Shown: one piece after another, positions 1 to 11,700 of the stretch
How positions within the stretch are numbered: the first letter of the stretch is position 1
Layout of the letters: each line of letters begins with the position of its first letter
The notes under the pieces: generated by a model
Told to the model about the DNA's origin: nothing
Databases searched by the model: none
What the model saw: only the letters and a program-made list of their open reading frames with translations
Source of the DNA: Chrysomallon squamiferum
Lineage: Eukaryota > Mollusca > Gastropoda > Neomphalida > Peltospiridae
NCBI GenBank assembly: GCA_012295275.1
Contig: CM022670.1
Span: 28,668,381-28,732,380 of the forward strand
Length of the DNA stretch: 64,000 nt
Reading direction: 5' to 3'
Program-made: the position numbers and the translations under genes

Positions 1-500
1 AACTAGTTTAATCTTAGTCATCGGCTCTCATTTAACTAATTTTTAAAACAATATCAGTATCTTTGGTTTACTAGTTTCATCGTACTTAACTAGTTTTTTA
101 AACAATACCAGTATTTTTGGTTTACTAGTTTCATTATACTTAACTAGATATTATAAACAATATCTGTATCTTTCGTTTAACTAGTTTAATAGTAGTCATC
201 GACTCTTATTTAACTAGTTTTTAGAAACAAAATCTGTATCTTTGATTTAACTAGTTTAATAGTAGTCATCGGCTCTTATTTAACAAGTTTAATAGTAGTC
301 ATCAGCTCTTATTTAACTAGTTTAATAATAGTCATCGTCTCTTATTTAACTAGTTCTTATAAAAAATATCTGTATCTTTGATTTAACTAGTTTAATAGAA
401 GTCACCGGTTCTTTTTTATGTAGTTTTTATAAACAATATCTGGATCTTTGATTTAATGGTCGTGGTCGACTTCTATTTAACTAGTTTAACTAGATATGAG
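1..500. repeat. degenerate ACTAGT-rich minisatellite
   Basis: The stretch is built from two alternating modules. One is close to 'aactagtttaatagtagtca' followed by 'tcggctcttattt'. The other is 'aactagtttttataaacaat' followed by 'atctgtatctttgattt'. They recur about seven times with substitutions and skipped modules, and ACTAGT or a one-base variant marks nearly every junction. The array starts at or before the window edge, so its full length is unknown. Weaker relatives ('ctagtttca') continue sparsely from about 790 to 990. No coding frame is supported. Confidence 0.85.
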
Positions 501-534
501 TCTGGTTCCATTATATTTTTATATATTATCTTTG

Positions 535-722
535 AGGAAACAAACAAAAAGTGAGAAAATTGCTAACTAAATATATGCATGGACTAAATACTAACTGTGG
601 CAACGCTGAGGCCTAAGAAACTTTGACAACGGCCTTGTGTTGAGATTCACAAGACGAAAACAGTGAGAAGTCGACAGCACAACGATCTATCAGGCAAAGA
701 TATGGATGTTCTAAACGAGCAA
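535..722 (+). pseudogene. decayed partial copy of exon 2 of the gene at 3140-4802
   Basis: This segment matches the functional exon at about 3801–4020. Shared blocks include 'aactaaatactaactgtggc' (functional copy 'gctgaatactaactgtggc') and 'agtcgacagcacaacgatct', which is identical in both. Relative to the functional exon it lacks about 17 bases after the 'actgtggcaac' block and about 18 bases near its right end. It also carries substitutions that break the frame, and no splice sites or start flank it. It is a partial duplicate that abuts the minisatellite on its left. It could be a transposed or recombination-derived fragment. It is not a processed copy of the whole transcript, because exon 1 is absent. 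Confidence 0.85.
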
Positions 723-3139
723 AGTTTTATTGCAATTTCATGTCTCTGATTTAATTATTGTTCAATTTTTACTTGTCGAACCAAAATTTTCTCTACTGTT
801 TGATCTAGCTTCATTAAGGTCATCCTAGTTTGATGCAGCTAGTTTTCTTGCTTCTGATTTAGCTAGATTCATAATAGTTTTGTGGTTTGGTGAATATTTT
901 CTGAATCATGATTTATCTAGTTTCACTTTGGCTTGTTGTTACTTGTTTACTAGTTTCACAGTGTATTTTTGAATAACTGGTTTAGCTAGTTTCATTATGA
1001 AATTATAGAAAATGAGAAATTATCTATATTAAAATTCCGAATCAGCTAAACCAATTTCTCTGTAAATTATATATGCAGCAGAAAAATGAGGATCGTATTC
1101 TCTTGTACTGTTTGTGTAAGAAGTACTAATGGAAAATAAAAAATTTTTCATATTCTTTCTTATTACAGAGTACGAAAACAATCCTAATGAATATCAATCA
1201 ATATTGCACATTTTAGCAGATTACATTTCGAACGTTTTTACTAGATTGAACATTACCATAAATTAATGCCACACTAATTATATATCATGAGTATATTTGT
1301 CATCCAAACATGGATCTTGATGAATGCTCTATGTTATTATAATGGAACCTGAACCTTCCTTTTGCTAAACAGCCTCAAAAGTTGACGGACACAAAAATAA
1401 ATAAACAAATAATTATAAAAATCGAAAAACAAAGAAAAAAATCAAAGGCAGATAAACAAACAAACAAGAACGTCGGTATATGAAGTCAATGATTTTCCTG
1501 AAGTGACAAGCACGACGCCGATAAATCATTTAAGGTTGTAATCAAAAGTCTTGATATTGTTCATTGGTCCCTGAGAACAGTTTCACCGAAGCCAGCGAGT
1601 TCGCGAACGGTTTTTCTTGAGCATTCATGCTGTGAAAATGTCTTCACAGGTCTTGACGTTTTGATCAACGCATGTCTGTCGTGACATAACGGAATAAACG
1701 CTTTCTGCATTCATCGTTGCAAGTCCTCTCACGAACTGCACAGTATATACGGTGGTTTGAAATTATATCTCCACCAAGCGTTCTGAAAAAGGAGAAATGT
1801 TATCACATTTATTTTGATTATATTCTGATAGATATTTATTTTAAACCCGTTGAAGTGTATTGTGATTCAGGATAACAGCAGAATATATTAAATTATAAAT
1901 TGAAGTGAAAAAAAAAAAAAAGAAAGAAAGAAAGAAAAAAAAATAATAATAAAAAAAGGAAAGATGACAGGTAGGAGTACTGTGTTTTGAAACTTGATCG
2001 CAAAATCGGTGAAACGTCGCTGATTGAATTCTGTACGTCTGTTTGAGTTCTATCAAAGAAAGCAAGAAGTGTTAATATGAATATAGAACTTCTGTCACCT
2101 TTCTCGATGGTTTTAGTCAGACCTCTTCGAAAGCCGAAAGTGTGTGTAGTATCGTATAAGTACCCCGGACAGTTTTAAATGAAAATACGAGTACATTTAT
2201 GAATTTCAAGTAGTTAATTTTCCAAAAGTGTTTGCACTGTATTCTTATTTGGTCAAGCACTGTATCATGGAATTCATTGCTAGAATTACGTGCTGAATCA
2301 AAATAAATGGAATAACGTTTAAGCCCAAAGGGAGTAACATAGACATCATTAAACGTCAATAATTGTTTGTCCGGTCGTTATCCAGGATTATGTGAAATGT
2401 TTTCAAACGGATCTATGGTTCAAGTATTCTTTAACTCACAATAGCTGTAAGGTAGAACATAGATTATTAAAACTTGTAACGTTCCAACCGGTTTATATTT
2501 TCTCTGAAACATTAAATAAAAAGCAGACCTCGTATTTCATTATTATCTAAACTGATTGGAATACAGTCTATGTAGAATATTATTGTTTGAAAAGGATTAA
2601 AACAATCGATTTCCATTGGAAACATTGGCAGCATCAGGAACTGTGTGCATGCATAATAAAACTAACTGTCGTAAAATATTGTTATATCGTCTTTTATTTG
2701 CAGGATAAAATCAGTTTCTATGTGTAATAACTAGTGAAAGAACGGTTTAACCATTATGTGAGTAATGCTCGTTTATGATTACAGTCTGGTTTTACGTGTT
2801 AAATAATACATTCATATGAACAAAGGTAAATAACTGAAGTAGCGGCACCCCCCCAAAAAAAAGAAAAAAAAAAAAAAAATCAACCCCCCAAAAAAAAAAC
2901 CAAAAAACAACAACAACAATAACAGAAAAAAAAAAAAAAAAAAAAAAAAACAATGAAGCGAGTAGAAATTTTTGAACAATAATACTTGTAAAACATTCTG
3001 GTTATTTGATCACAGTCTGTTTTACATTACTCAAACAAACTGTTAATGGAGGTAAAATATTCTACCATTGGAATTTCACTCGTGGACTGTTCTGAATTCT
3101 CCTGTTATCTTTGTTTTCGGTTATCAGCCTTCTCGGCCA
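723..3139. other. non-coding upstream region of the first gene
   Basis: No supported gene. The stretch holds sparse minisatellite relatives (790–990), an A-rich low-complexity block (1370–1465), and a short block with clearly more G, C and CpG at about 1490–1790. A homopurine run lies at 1904–1962 and a long poly(A)/AC-rich tract at 2848–2951. The CpG-containing block could be an old promoter or an untranslated first exon of the gene at 3140, but nothing fixes this. Just before 3127 there is a pyrimidine-rich stretch ending in 'ttatcag', which could be a splice acceptor placing an untranslated exon further upstream. Confidence 0.5.
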
Positions 3140-4802
3140 ATGCATTTTGACAATAGTTCTTTTGTCAAAGTTACCGCGGCAGCCATGAAATACAGAAATG
3201 ATTCTGAAGGTTTTGAAACTGCGGAGAGATCCCAAGCTGTTTACTCTTCTAACTGGAAAGAAGACATCCTGCTGGAAAAACAATTGCAAGTATTGGATCG
3301 GTCACAGAAGGCATTTATACACAGGATAACGGTTGAACAGAAGGTAAGTTATAACACATTTCTCGACATCGTTGTTGCCATGTTATCGATATCGTAGACA
3401 GGTACATATGGATATCGTATCTGATACTGGTTCTTTTCTTTCTTATTCTTTACAATATAACAATCTATATCGCACTTAATGAGTTTCTAATTCAGTTGAA
3501 TACTATTTTTAATTATCCATATCTGACATGATAGATAAGTAGCATACTGCTGTGAATTTATTACGGGAATATTAACAACATGGATTTTTTAAATGTTATT
3601 TAATTTTTGTTATTTATTTACTTATTATCATTATTTGTTTGTTTATATTTTTGTTATTATTATTATTCTTTTTTCTTTCCTGTACTACTCTGTGTACAAT
3701 TAATTTTGTTACACTATATTTTTGCTCTTGCTGTTTCTAGATGCTCTACAGGCGTTTTCAAATGAAATTACATCGATCAAGGCTGGCGTATGCCCAAATG
3801 AGGGGAAACAAAGAAAAAGTGAGAGAATTACGAGCTAAACATATGCATGGGCTGAATACTAACTGTGGCAACACTGACGAGGATCTGGAGTTCCTTAAGA
3901 AACTTCGACAACGACCTTGTGTTGAGAGTCACAAAACGAAAACAGCGAGAAGTCGACAGCACAACGATCTATCAGACAAAGATATGGATGTCCTCATCCA
4001 TGCGGTATTTAACGAACAAACCGCCGTGACAAAAAGGTCGCGATCTGTGGATTATCAAACTAAGTCGAGGAATCGTCCAGAAAGTGCTGGGTCTGACCAG
4101 AGAAAGTATTTTTCTACTCGTCCTGCTACGGCTACTGGGTCGCTGGTAGCTGACGAGTATCTCGTCCTTCCAAACATTGAAGGAGAGACGATTGACGACA
4201 AAATATACACATACATGGAAAACATCAGTCTTGAAAACAATACTTCGAAACCATTGACTTCGTCTACGACCCCCGATGAAGAGAGAACAAGAGTCTCCTT
4301 TCCCCGCGCCCGGCCTTTTACTGCAGCATTTGGTCTTGGAAATGACAAAGAATCGCTGAAGGAAAGAGTTAAAAGTGCCCAGACGAATACAAGAAAAGGT
4401 CGAGATGTATTAAAGCAAGGCTCGTTATTTGAAGACCATTGTAAACCGAACATTGTTGAACAGTGTTTGAACGAAGTCAAATTTGTCAACTACGAAACAA
4501 AGGTGAAAGAATTCTGTGAATCGCTTGTTCCTTACCGGAACAAGGATTTGAATCGTATTTCTGATTACTACACTTTTAGATCTGAGAATCCACCTGGTGG
4601 CAGAAATAATGTTGTATCTCTGCCTGGAACACCAACAGAGGAAAACGAAAGACATTTGGGAAATACTTCTGTAAAGAGCTTAACAATGCCGTTGGTTAAT
4701 TTTAATGTGAAGTCAGAATTCAACGACAAACTACAGTATGTACAGTATTCGAGTGCTGTCGATTTAGATGTAGATTCAGAATCAGAAATTTCAGATAACT
4801 GA
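3140..4802 (+). CDS. uncharacterised Ser/Thr- and charge-rich protein, two coding exons
   Basis: Coding exons 3140–3343 and 3741–4802 are joined by a phase-0 intron (donor AAG|GTAAGT, acceptor TTTCTAG|ATG) and give about 421 aa. The first ATG in frame is at 3140; a second candidate is at 3185. Any reading upstream of 3140 would start at a TTG and is not supported. The protein is hydrophilic, with no signal peptide or membrane segment. Residues about 70–110 are basic and probably helical (from MLYRRFQMKLHRSRLAYAQM). Three short RP-x-x-A-like motifs occur at about residues 179, 195 and 259 (RPESAG, RPATATG, RPFTAAFG) in a Ser/Thr-rich linker, and the C-terminus is acidic (VDLDVDSESEISDN). I do not recognise the family. 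Such RP-x-T-A motifs are common in invertebrate ciliary and sperm proteins, but that is only a hint. The intact frame and good splice sites argue that it is real. A decayed copy of part of exon 2 lies at 535–722. Confidence 0.72.
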
Positions 4803-7800
4803 CTGCTGCTGCTGCTGTTACTATTACAAGTATGACCATCACCACTATTACTGCTACTATTAGTACTATTCCTACCACGAATATAGCAACTTTTACTTCT
4901 GACAACTTCACTACTACCATCACACCATTACCGTCACGTCGACTAGCACCATTATTATTATTTATATTACAAAAGATATATAGCTTGCTGATAATGCTGC
5001 TACATTAATCAAGTTATTATTATGAAGATGTCAGTGATATTTCACTTCGGTATTTAATTGTTGTTTTTAAATATAATAATAAGTAGTGGATGTTTCTGGA
5101 TACAAACAAATTATAATATATAATGTGCATGTTTTATGTTTTAAATGACATGATTTCATCTTTTAAATTTTAATGTTTAATTCCAGTCTGTTTTCAAAGT
5201 TAAAATTATGACAAAACTAAAGCATTTAATTTTGGCCTCTGTAACTTTTTACAACATATGATCTACAACTGGTTTAAAAATCTTATTGCATAGAGATAAA
5301 GTGGACTAATTTTTATTTTTCCAATCATAACTTGAAGCAAATATTTGCGTTTTGGAGATGACAAGAGGAACAGAAATATGTTTGAATTACAAAACTTATG
5401 ATTTTAAACTTTTTTCTGACAACTTTGTTAACTTTTATTTGGTAATGCTTTTCATGAATCCTAAAAATGCTGTAAAATGTAAATAAAAGTCGCCTGGTTT
5501 ATTTTCTTAATTTGATACTTTACATTTCCATTTTATATCATCTACTATTGAATTCTGGAGAGTGAAATATTTGAAAAATATTATCAGAATTTTTTATTTT
5601 CATGTTTTCATTATTATTATTATTAAAGAGATGATTATTTGATTTTGTTTTTGAGCAGACCATTTTTTAAAGTGAAGTCATTAATTTTTTTTCAACACAT
5701 CCGAATAATTTAAATATTATAATCTGAAGAATATTTATTCCTTCTCTATTTGAATTTTCATGATTTTCAGCTGATCAGTTTATGAAGTGAAGGCATATAG
5801 TATATTATGCACTTGGAAAAAATAAATAATAATAAAATAAATAAATAAATAAATAAATAGACTAAACAGAAATAGTAATAAATTAAAATTTAAAAAAAAA
5901 AAAAAAAAAAGGTAATAATAAAACAAACAAATAAATAATCTGACCTTCAGAAATCAAACAAGATTCTTTCTGATTTCTTTAATTTAACGAATATTCTAGA
6001 CACTTCAATTATTATACGACAAGTTCTTTACTTCAGTATTCAGTCTGCTGAGAAAGTGACTCAGCAACTTCGAGTATTTAAAATAATTATTGAAGGTATT
6101 ACTGTCAATATAATTTTACCACTGTTATTAACAATTCTTAACGTCAGTGAAGAAGTATAATTATTAGTTATGGCCCTACATAAAAGCAATATTCACCTAC
6201 GTGATCGTTCATTCTCGTGATATAATTTAGCAGTTGATATTAATAAAATAATTTGGCTAATGAAATGGAAAGACAGGTGAAGAAACGTAACCATGTGAAG
6301 CAATTTTACTTCACCATTATGAACGTTAGATCGACTGATGGGTTTCTGATGTTCATAGAAATGGCATAAACACAGCCGTTTCAAAATGAAACAGAAAACG
6401 ACGTGTTATTTCGGATGGGTTTGATGATGGTGGCAACATTCTGATATTAAGTACTGTTGGACGGACTTTTCAACTGAGAATCCCGAAGCCCAGAGAAAAA
6501 TATTAATTCCCCCATAAAGTTAAAAATAATTAACAAAATCTTATACAGTTAAACATGGTAGTAATACAATAAAATGAAGTCTCATTATTCATTAAGCGGG
6601 CTAATACTGACACAGACAACTAAATTGTGATTCGCGTCATATCTGAATTTATATAACTAATAATAATAAATACAACATTGCTAAAACTGGTAATTTATAA
6701 AATTTATAAACTTTTACATAAATAAAACATTGCAAAGTAATGTAAATTTTTTATGGAATTTTAAGAAATAATTTTCAAAATAATGAAACTGAAAACAATT
6801 TTTTTATTACTTTGGAATGATATTTAATAGTTGTTAAAAAGATCAGTATACATGAGAATATTAAAACTACAAAACCTTTTACAAATATGACATATTTAAT
6901 TTACCAGTCAAAATGTCTGCTATTTTTTCTTTGGAAATGTTATAGAAAAGTTGTCTGAGGATACCACAAATTTGTCTGATACTGGATAAAAGCTTTAAAA
7001 AGGAAACAAACAGATGAAAATATATTCTCTATTTATTACTTTGTATTAATATTTTAACAATTCAGTGAAATAAAAACTATGAGAAAAGTTCAAATAATGA
7101 TGATCCTAAGTTTTGTCCTGAAGACAAGGAACGTTTTGATTGGTTATAACCGAAAAAAAATTCAAAATAATAGCAGAACTTGGAATACCATTATCCACTG
7201 TAGATTACCAAGTGTTCATTTTTTTTCATTGAATCATTATTCTGTTAAAGATCAGAAACAAACATTTAAAAAAATATGATCAAGTTACATGTCTACATCT
7301 AGTATTGTAAATAATTTCTCTTTTGATTTATTCTGCAATGACTAGAAACCAATCTGAGGGCAGTGTCCTAGATATCTGGAATCAGACTGTGCACCTCTAA
7401 AAATACATTAGTAGTTTACAAATAATCCAACATTTCCTAATGAATAAGATGGGAAGGATAAAGAGTTTATTCAAGAATCCAATCAACATATTTAATCAAT
7501 AAACAAACAAAAATAATGATAGGTAATATATTGCTATCATGCTAGAGTTTACACTTTCTAGATTACCAGCGAAGATTCTTTTTCACTGACTTCACATAAA
7601 CAGTATAATTAATATACAGCAATGGATGCAACAGGAAATTACAACTAGGGGGCTGTGATGAGGGCTGATCCTGCAAAATCTCATGTCTCAGGCCATCATC
7701 AACTACAGACTGTTTCAAATCATTAGATATAATAGAGAGGTTTACCAGATCTTTAATCTTAAATAGTTTCTTTATTTCTAAAATTTATTCAAAGACTAAA

Positions 7801-8115
7801 GTACTCTGTTCTTCTGCTTGGCTGTGTGTTAAAGAGAATGTAAAGTTGTTTATTTGACAACATACATGTAGTTTATTAAATAAAATTCCTAATTCAGGAA
7901 TTTCTGAACACTGAGTATTATGAACATAGCAGGAATGATATATTCTTCACAAATTTTGTATCCTTTTGACATACAGTGTAAAACCAGAGATATTTCTCCA
8001 ACTGCTTAAAAACATTCTATAAAAAACTAAAAAATTTTCCATTAATAATAATAATAATGATAGAAAACAAAAAAACCCATTTATTTCTTCATTATTAAAT
8101 GTATTTTAATTGGCA

Positions 8116-8170
<55 letters not shown>

Positions 8171-8735
8171 TAAAAAATACTTTAATGAACATACATGAAA
8201 AATGCCAGCAAACTTTCTCACATTCATAGGAAGTGGACTAGCTTTAATACTGACAAAATTCTAATAACTTTCTCAGTTTACTGCTAATACTTCTAATGAA
8301 AAAATATTAGACAATATTTATAAAACAGCTGTCTGTACCTATTGTCATTTCACTGATTTAACTTTCTCATAATGTTGTAATAATTAAATCTGGAATAGTT
8401 TGGTAAAAATATCAAAAATGTTTGCAAACCAAAAATCAAACATCCTGTCCTAAATATTGTTTCAAAAAATTTAAATAAAAAACATACATTAAAAAAACCA
8501 AACAGATCTTTCAAGCAATAATTTTAGAAAAGGAACCAAAACATTTATATAAGCAATAACAGCAATAATCAAAAACTCACTGACAACTTTATAAATGTTG
8601 CCATTACCATATAAAATATATAAAATGTTTATGCTGAAAATGCAATAAGTATATATTTTCAAAAAGATCGACACGTTTGTTAATATAATATTTCTGTATT
8701 GAATAAAATCATGAAATTTTAATATTCAATTTTTA
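4803..8735. other. AT-rich spacer with 3' UTRs of convergent genes
   Basis: The stop codon at 4800–4802 is followed by a decayed trinucleotide tract (CTG/CTA/ACC types) to about 4960. An AATAAA lies at about 5482, and an (AATA)n/poly(A) block at 5817–5925 is a second possible 3' end. The rest has only short chance frames. A small, less AT-biased patch at about 6370–6490 and another at about 7640–7700 are unexplained. The right end should contain the 3' UTR of the minus-strand UROD gene. An (AAT)n microsatellite lies inside at 8117–8170. Confidence 0.5.
8117..8170. repeat. (AAT)n microsatellite
   Basis: About 18 uninterrupted AAT units lie downstream of the UROD stop codon on the minus strand. 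The perfect repeat suggests recent slippage, so length variation between individuals is likely. Confidence 0.95.
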
Positions 8736-11700
8736 TCAAGACTGTGAATTGAGTTCTTCAGATATAGAATGGACAGCATCTATAAAAATACCAACGTTAT
8801 CAGGAGGTGTGTCTTTCATGACACCGTGACCCAAGTTGGCGATGTATCTCTGTGTGCCAAACTTCTGAAGCATTTCTCTCACATTCTTACGAATCTCATC
8901 CTGAAAGAAATGAAATAAAATAACACAGTAAAGATATTGAATGAAGTACAGTCTTAGAATTCTTGATTTTTAACTAAAGTATAATAAATTAAATTAAAAA
9001 AATAAAAAAATAAAAAAATAAAAAAAATAAAATCATTGAAAATTTAACGACACCCCAGCACAAAAAATATATTGGCTATTGGGCATCAAAGTTAAATATA
9101 CCAAAATGGTGAATATTTTCTATATAAAAATTCAAAATCAAAATTAGTCAAAACACAGTGTAAAGAGCTGTTCAAAAGATATCACAGTTTATTTAAATTA
9201 AAATTTATGGTAAAATTCTGTAACTCTAAGAAATTGTGTCAGTAGAACAAACAACAACAGAAATACAATAACAAACAAGAAGACAATACAACTTGATATG
9301 GGAAATTTCAAATTATTCAATTGTGATTAAAAAGGTGGTTCATTCAAAGTATAAATAATAAATCATATCTTAATTTTTGGATATGAAAGTCAATAGTAGA
9401 AATATTTTATTATTATTATTATTTTTTTAATTAACACACACAGTGACATACACATAATTATATACAGATTATTTACCTCTTTTGTAAATAAGATGACAGG
9501 ATCAAGGTTTCCCTGCAGTGTAACTGATGTACCCACTAAGCTTCTGAAATTAATACATTTGGCACATAAAGATGTGCAAGAGGAAGTAACATGATACATT
9601 TGATACACTGTATAATCTAAAGAGATATGGATACAAAAGAATTTAAAAAATAATAATTTTGAATCTTATTTACATAAAATGTAACTTTTCTAAATCTGAA
9701 AACATGCACACACATACATACACACACTTAGAAAGATCTGTACTGACACATACACAGCCAGATGTCTTCAGTAACATCGACCTTCACACACCACCCATCC
9801 ACACAGACACTCATTACCTGTAGTGTACTGGTGGCATTGTCCAGTCTAGACTGACAACATCAAAGCCAATAGTTGATAACTGTTCTACAGCAAAATGTGC
9901 ATCTTTTGCAAACACAACCTGACAAAAACAAACAATTACTTAGATTAATTTACAAAAGAATACAAGATGGCATGTAGACACTTACTTTAAACCAGGAATT
10001 CAGTAATACTTCTAAATTTAAAGCACAGCAAGTGATACATTTTTGTTTCTTTCATTTTATTTCCTATTTAACTGTTTCATTTCTACTTTTAACAACTGTG
10101 GTTCCAGTCACTGTAGACTAATGCAAATTGATAATACATTCTGTCTAAATGATAATATAATATACAGTTAAGTACATCACTTTTACAACTACATTGAGAA
10201 AAATGGATTGAGAGAGAATAATTCTAAATGTTCACTAATACTATTATTATTTGAACTGCAACATAATTGTAGGAATAAAGTTATATGTTTACATTCAGGC
10301 ATTTTTTCTGAGTCCATCATGGATGGGAGAAAATTATCAATGATCTAGCACATGTATTAGGTCCCAATTAGTGATCATCAATTAGAACTGTTCTGAAAAA
10401 GTATGTAAAAAACACTAACCATAGGAACAGGACTAATCCCCAGACTGGTCAGCTTCTCTTTGACTTTGTAAGAGATTTCTCTCAAACATGGCAGTTCATA
10501 TTTCGTAAACAGATTGGGACCCAGCTCACCAGCAAGCGAGTCAAACACCTGAACTATCTGAAAACAACAATACATAGTCATTTATGAGTTTAACTTGGAT
10601 ATAAATAAATTTTAAAAAATCCTCTAAAAGTTAAGGAAATAATACGAAGCAAAAAAATTAGTTAAAAGATAAACAGTTAGATAATATTTTTCTGTCTCAA
10701 CAATGGTATCATTGAGGAAAAACTACTAATTGTATTAATGCCATGCACATCAATTAAAAAAAAAAAGATGTTTCTTTTAAATACAAAACAGTGACATCTC
10801 AATATTTTTACCTGTGATAAATTAAATGTGAAATACTGAAGTTAATAAAAATATAAAAATATAAATGACTGAGTATAGAAATACAGATTTACAAAACAAT
10901 AAAAATGAAATATTCAGAAATATTCAGATTTACCTTACACTTTAAATATCGTTTACCTGAGCTCCTGCTTTTATTTGTTCCACTAAATGTCTTATAACAG
11001 CTTCTGTGATTATTTTCAACAGTTTCTCACCAGACTCTGGAAACTCAACTAAAAATCGTCTTGTTTTGTTAGGATTTGGACCAGCTCCTAGATTTTCAAT
11101 CATATATTTCATTAATGTCCACTGGAAAAAAAAGTTTTTTAAATTATCAATCAATAAGCAGCAAATTAATGGTTAAAATGCAGTACTGTCTTAATTGCAT
11201 TATATTAGCTTGGACTGGTCAAGTCAAATCATCCTGAAGTAATGCATATGAGATGAAATATGTAAAAAAACAGTGGCTATGGTAAGTATGTTATTATGAT
11301 TTGTGTGTCTTTATTGAAGGTATGGGGACTTTTGGTTAATGGCAACACAGAAATTGCTTCTGTTGAAATGTTATACAGATAAAGACAGTTTAGCAGTTTG
11401 CTTAGCCCACATTTTCTCCTGTTTAGTCTCAATTTTGAAGGGAAGCTTTACTGTGACTAGGAATTTTTTTTAAATAAAAGAAATAAAAAAAGACATTCTG
11501 ATTTAAACAAAAATTGTTCTTTTAATTCTTGACAATAAAACATTAATTGTAACAATTTCTTGTTGTTTTATATACAGAGAAGGTACAAAAGATTAAACTA
11601 TAAAAAAATAAGAAGTCACAGAAGTAATGATGAAAAAAGTAATTTTCAGGGATGAATCACAAATATGAGAGGAACAAATTAATAATAAAAAGGTATCTTA

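Noticed and set aside
1-500. CRISPR-like spacing in the left repeat
   Set aside because: The repeats are diverged, the 'spacers' are themselves repeats, and the window is eukaryotic. It is a minisatellite.
3068-3139. Upstream extension of the first gene to a TTG start
   Set aside because: TTG is not a plausible start in an animal gene, and the segment contains a possible splice acceptor at 3126. The ATG at 3140 is preferred.
4055-4489. 144-codon open frame on the minus strand
   Set aside because: It lies fully opposite exon 2 of the unknown gene and has no family motif or splice support. It is an antisense shadow of coding sequence.
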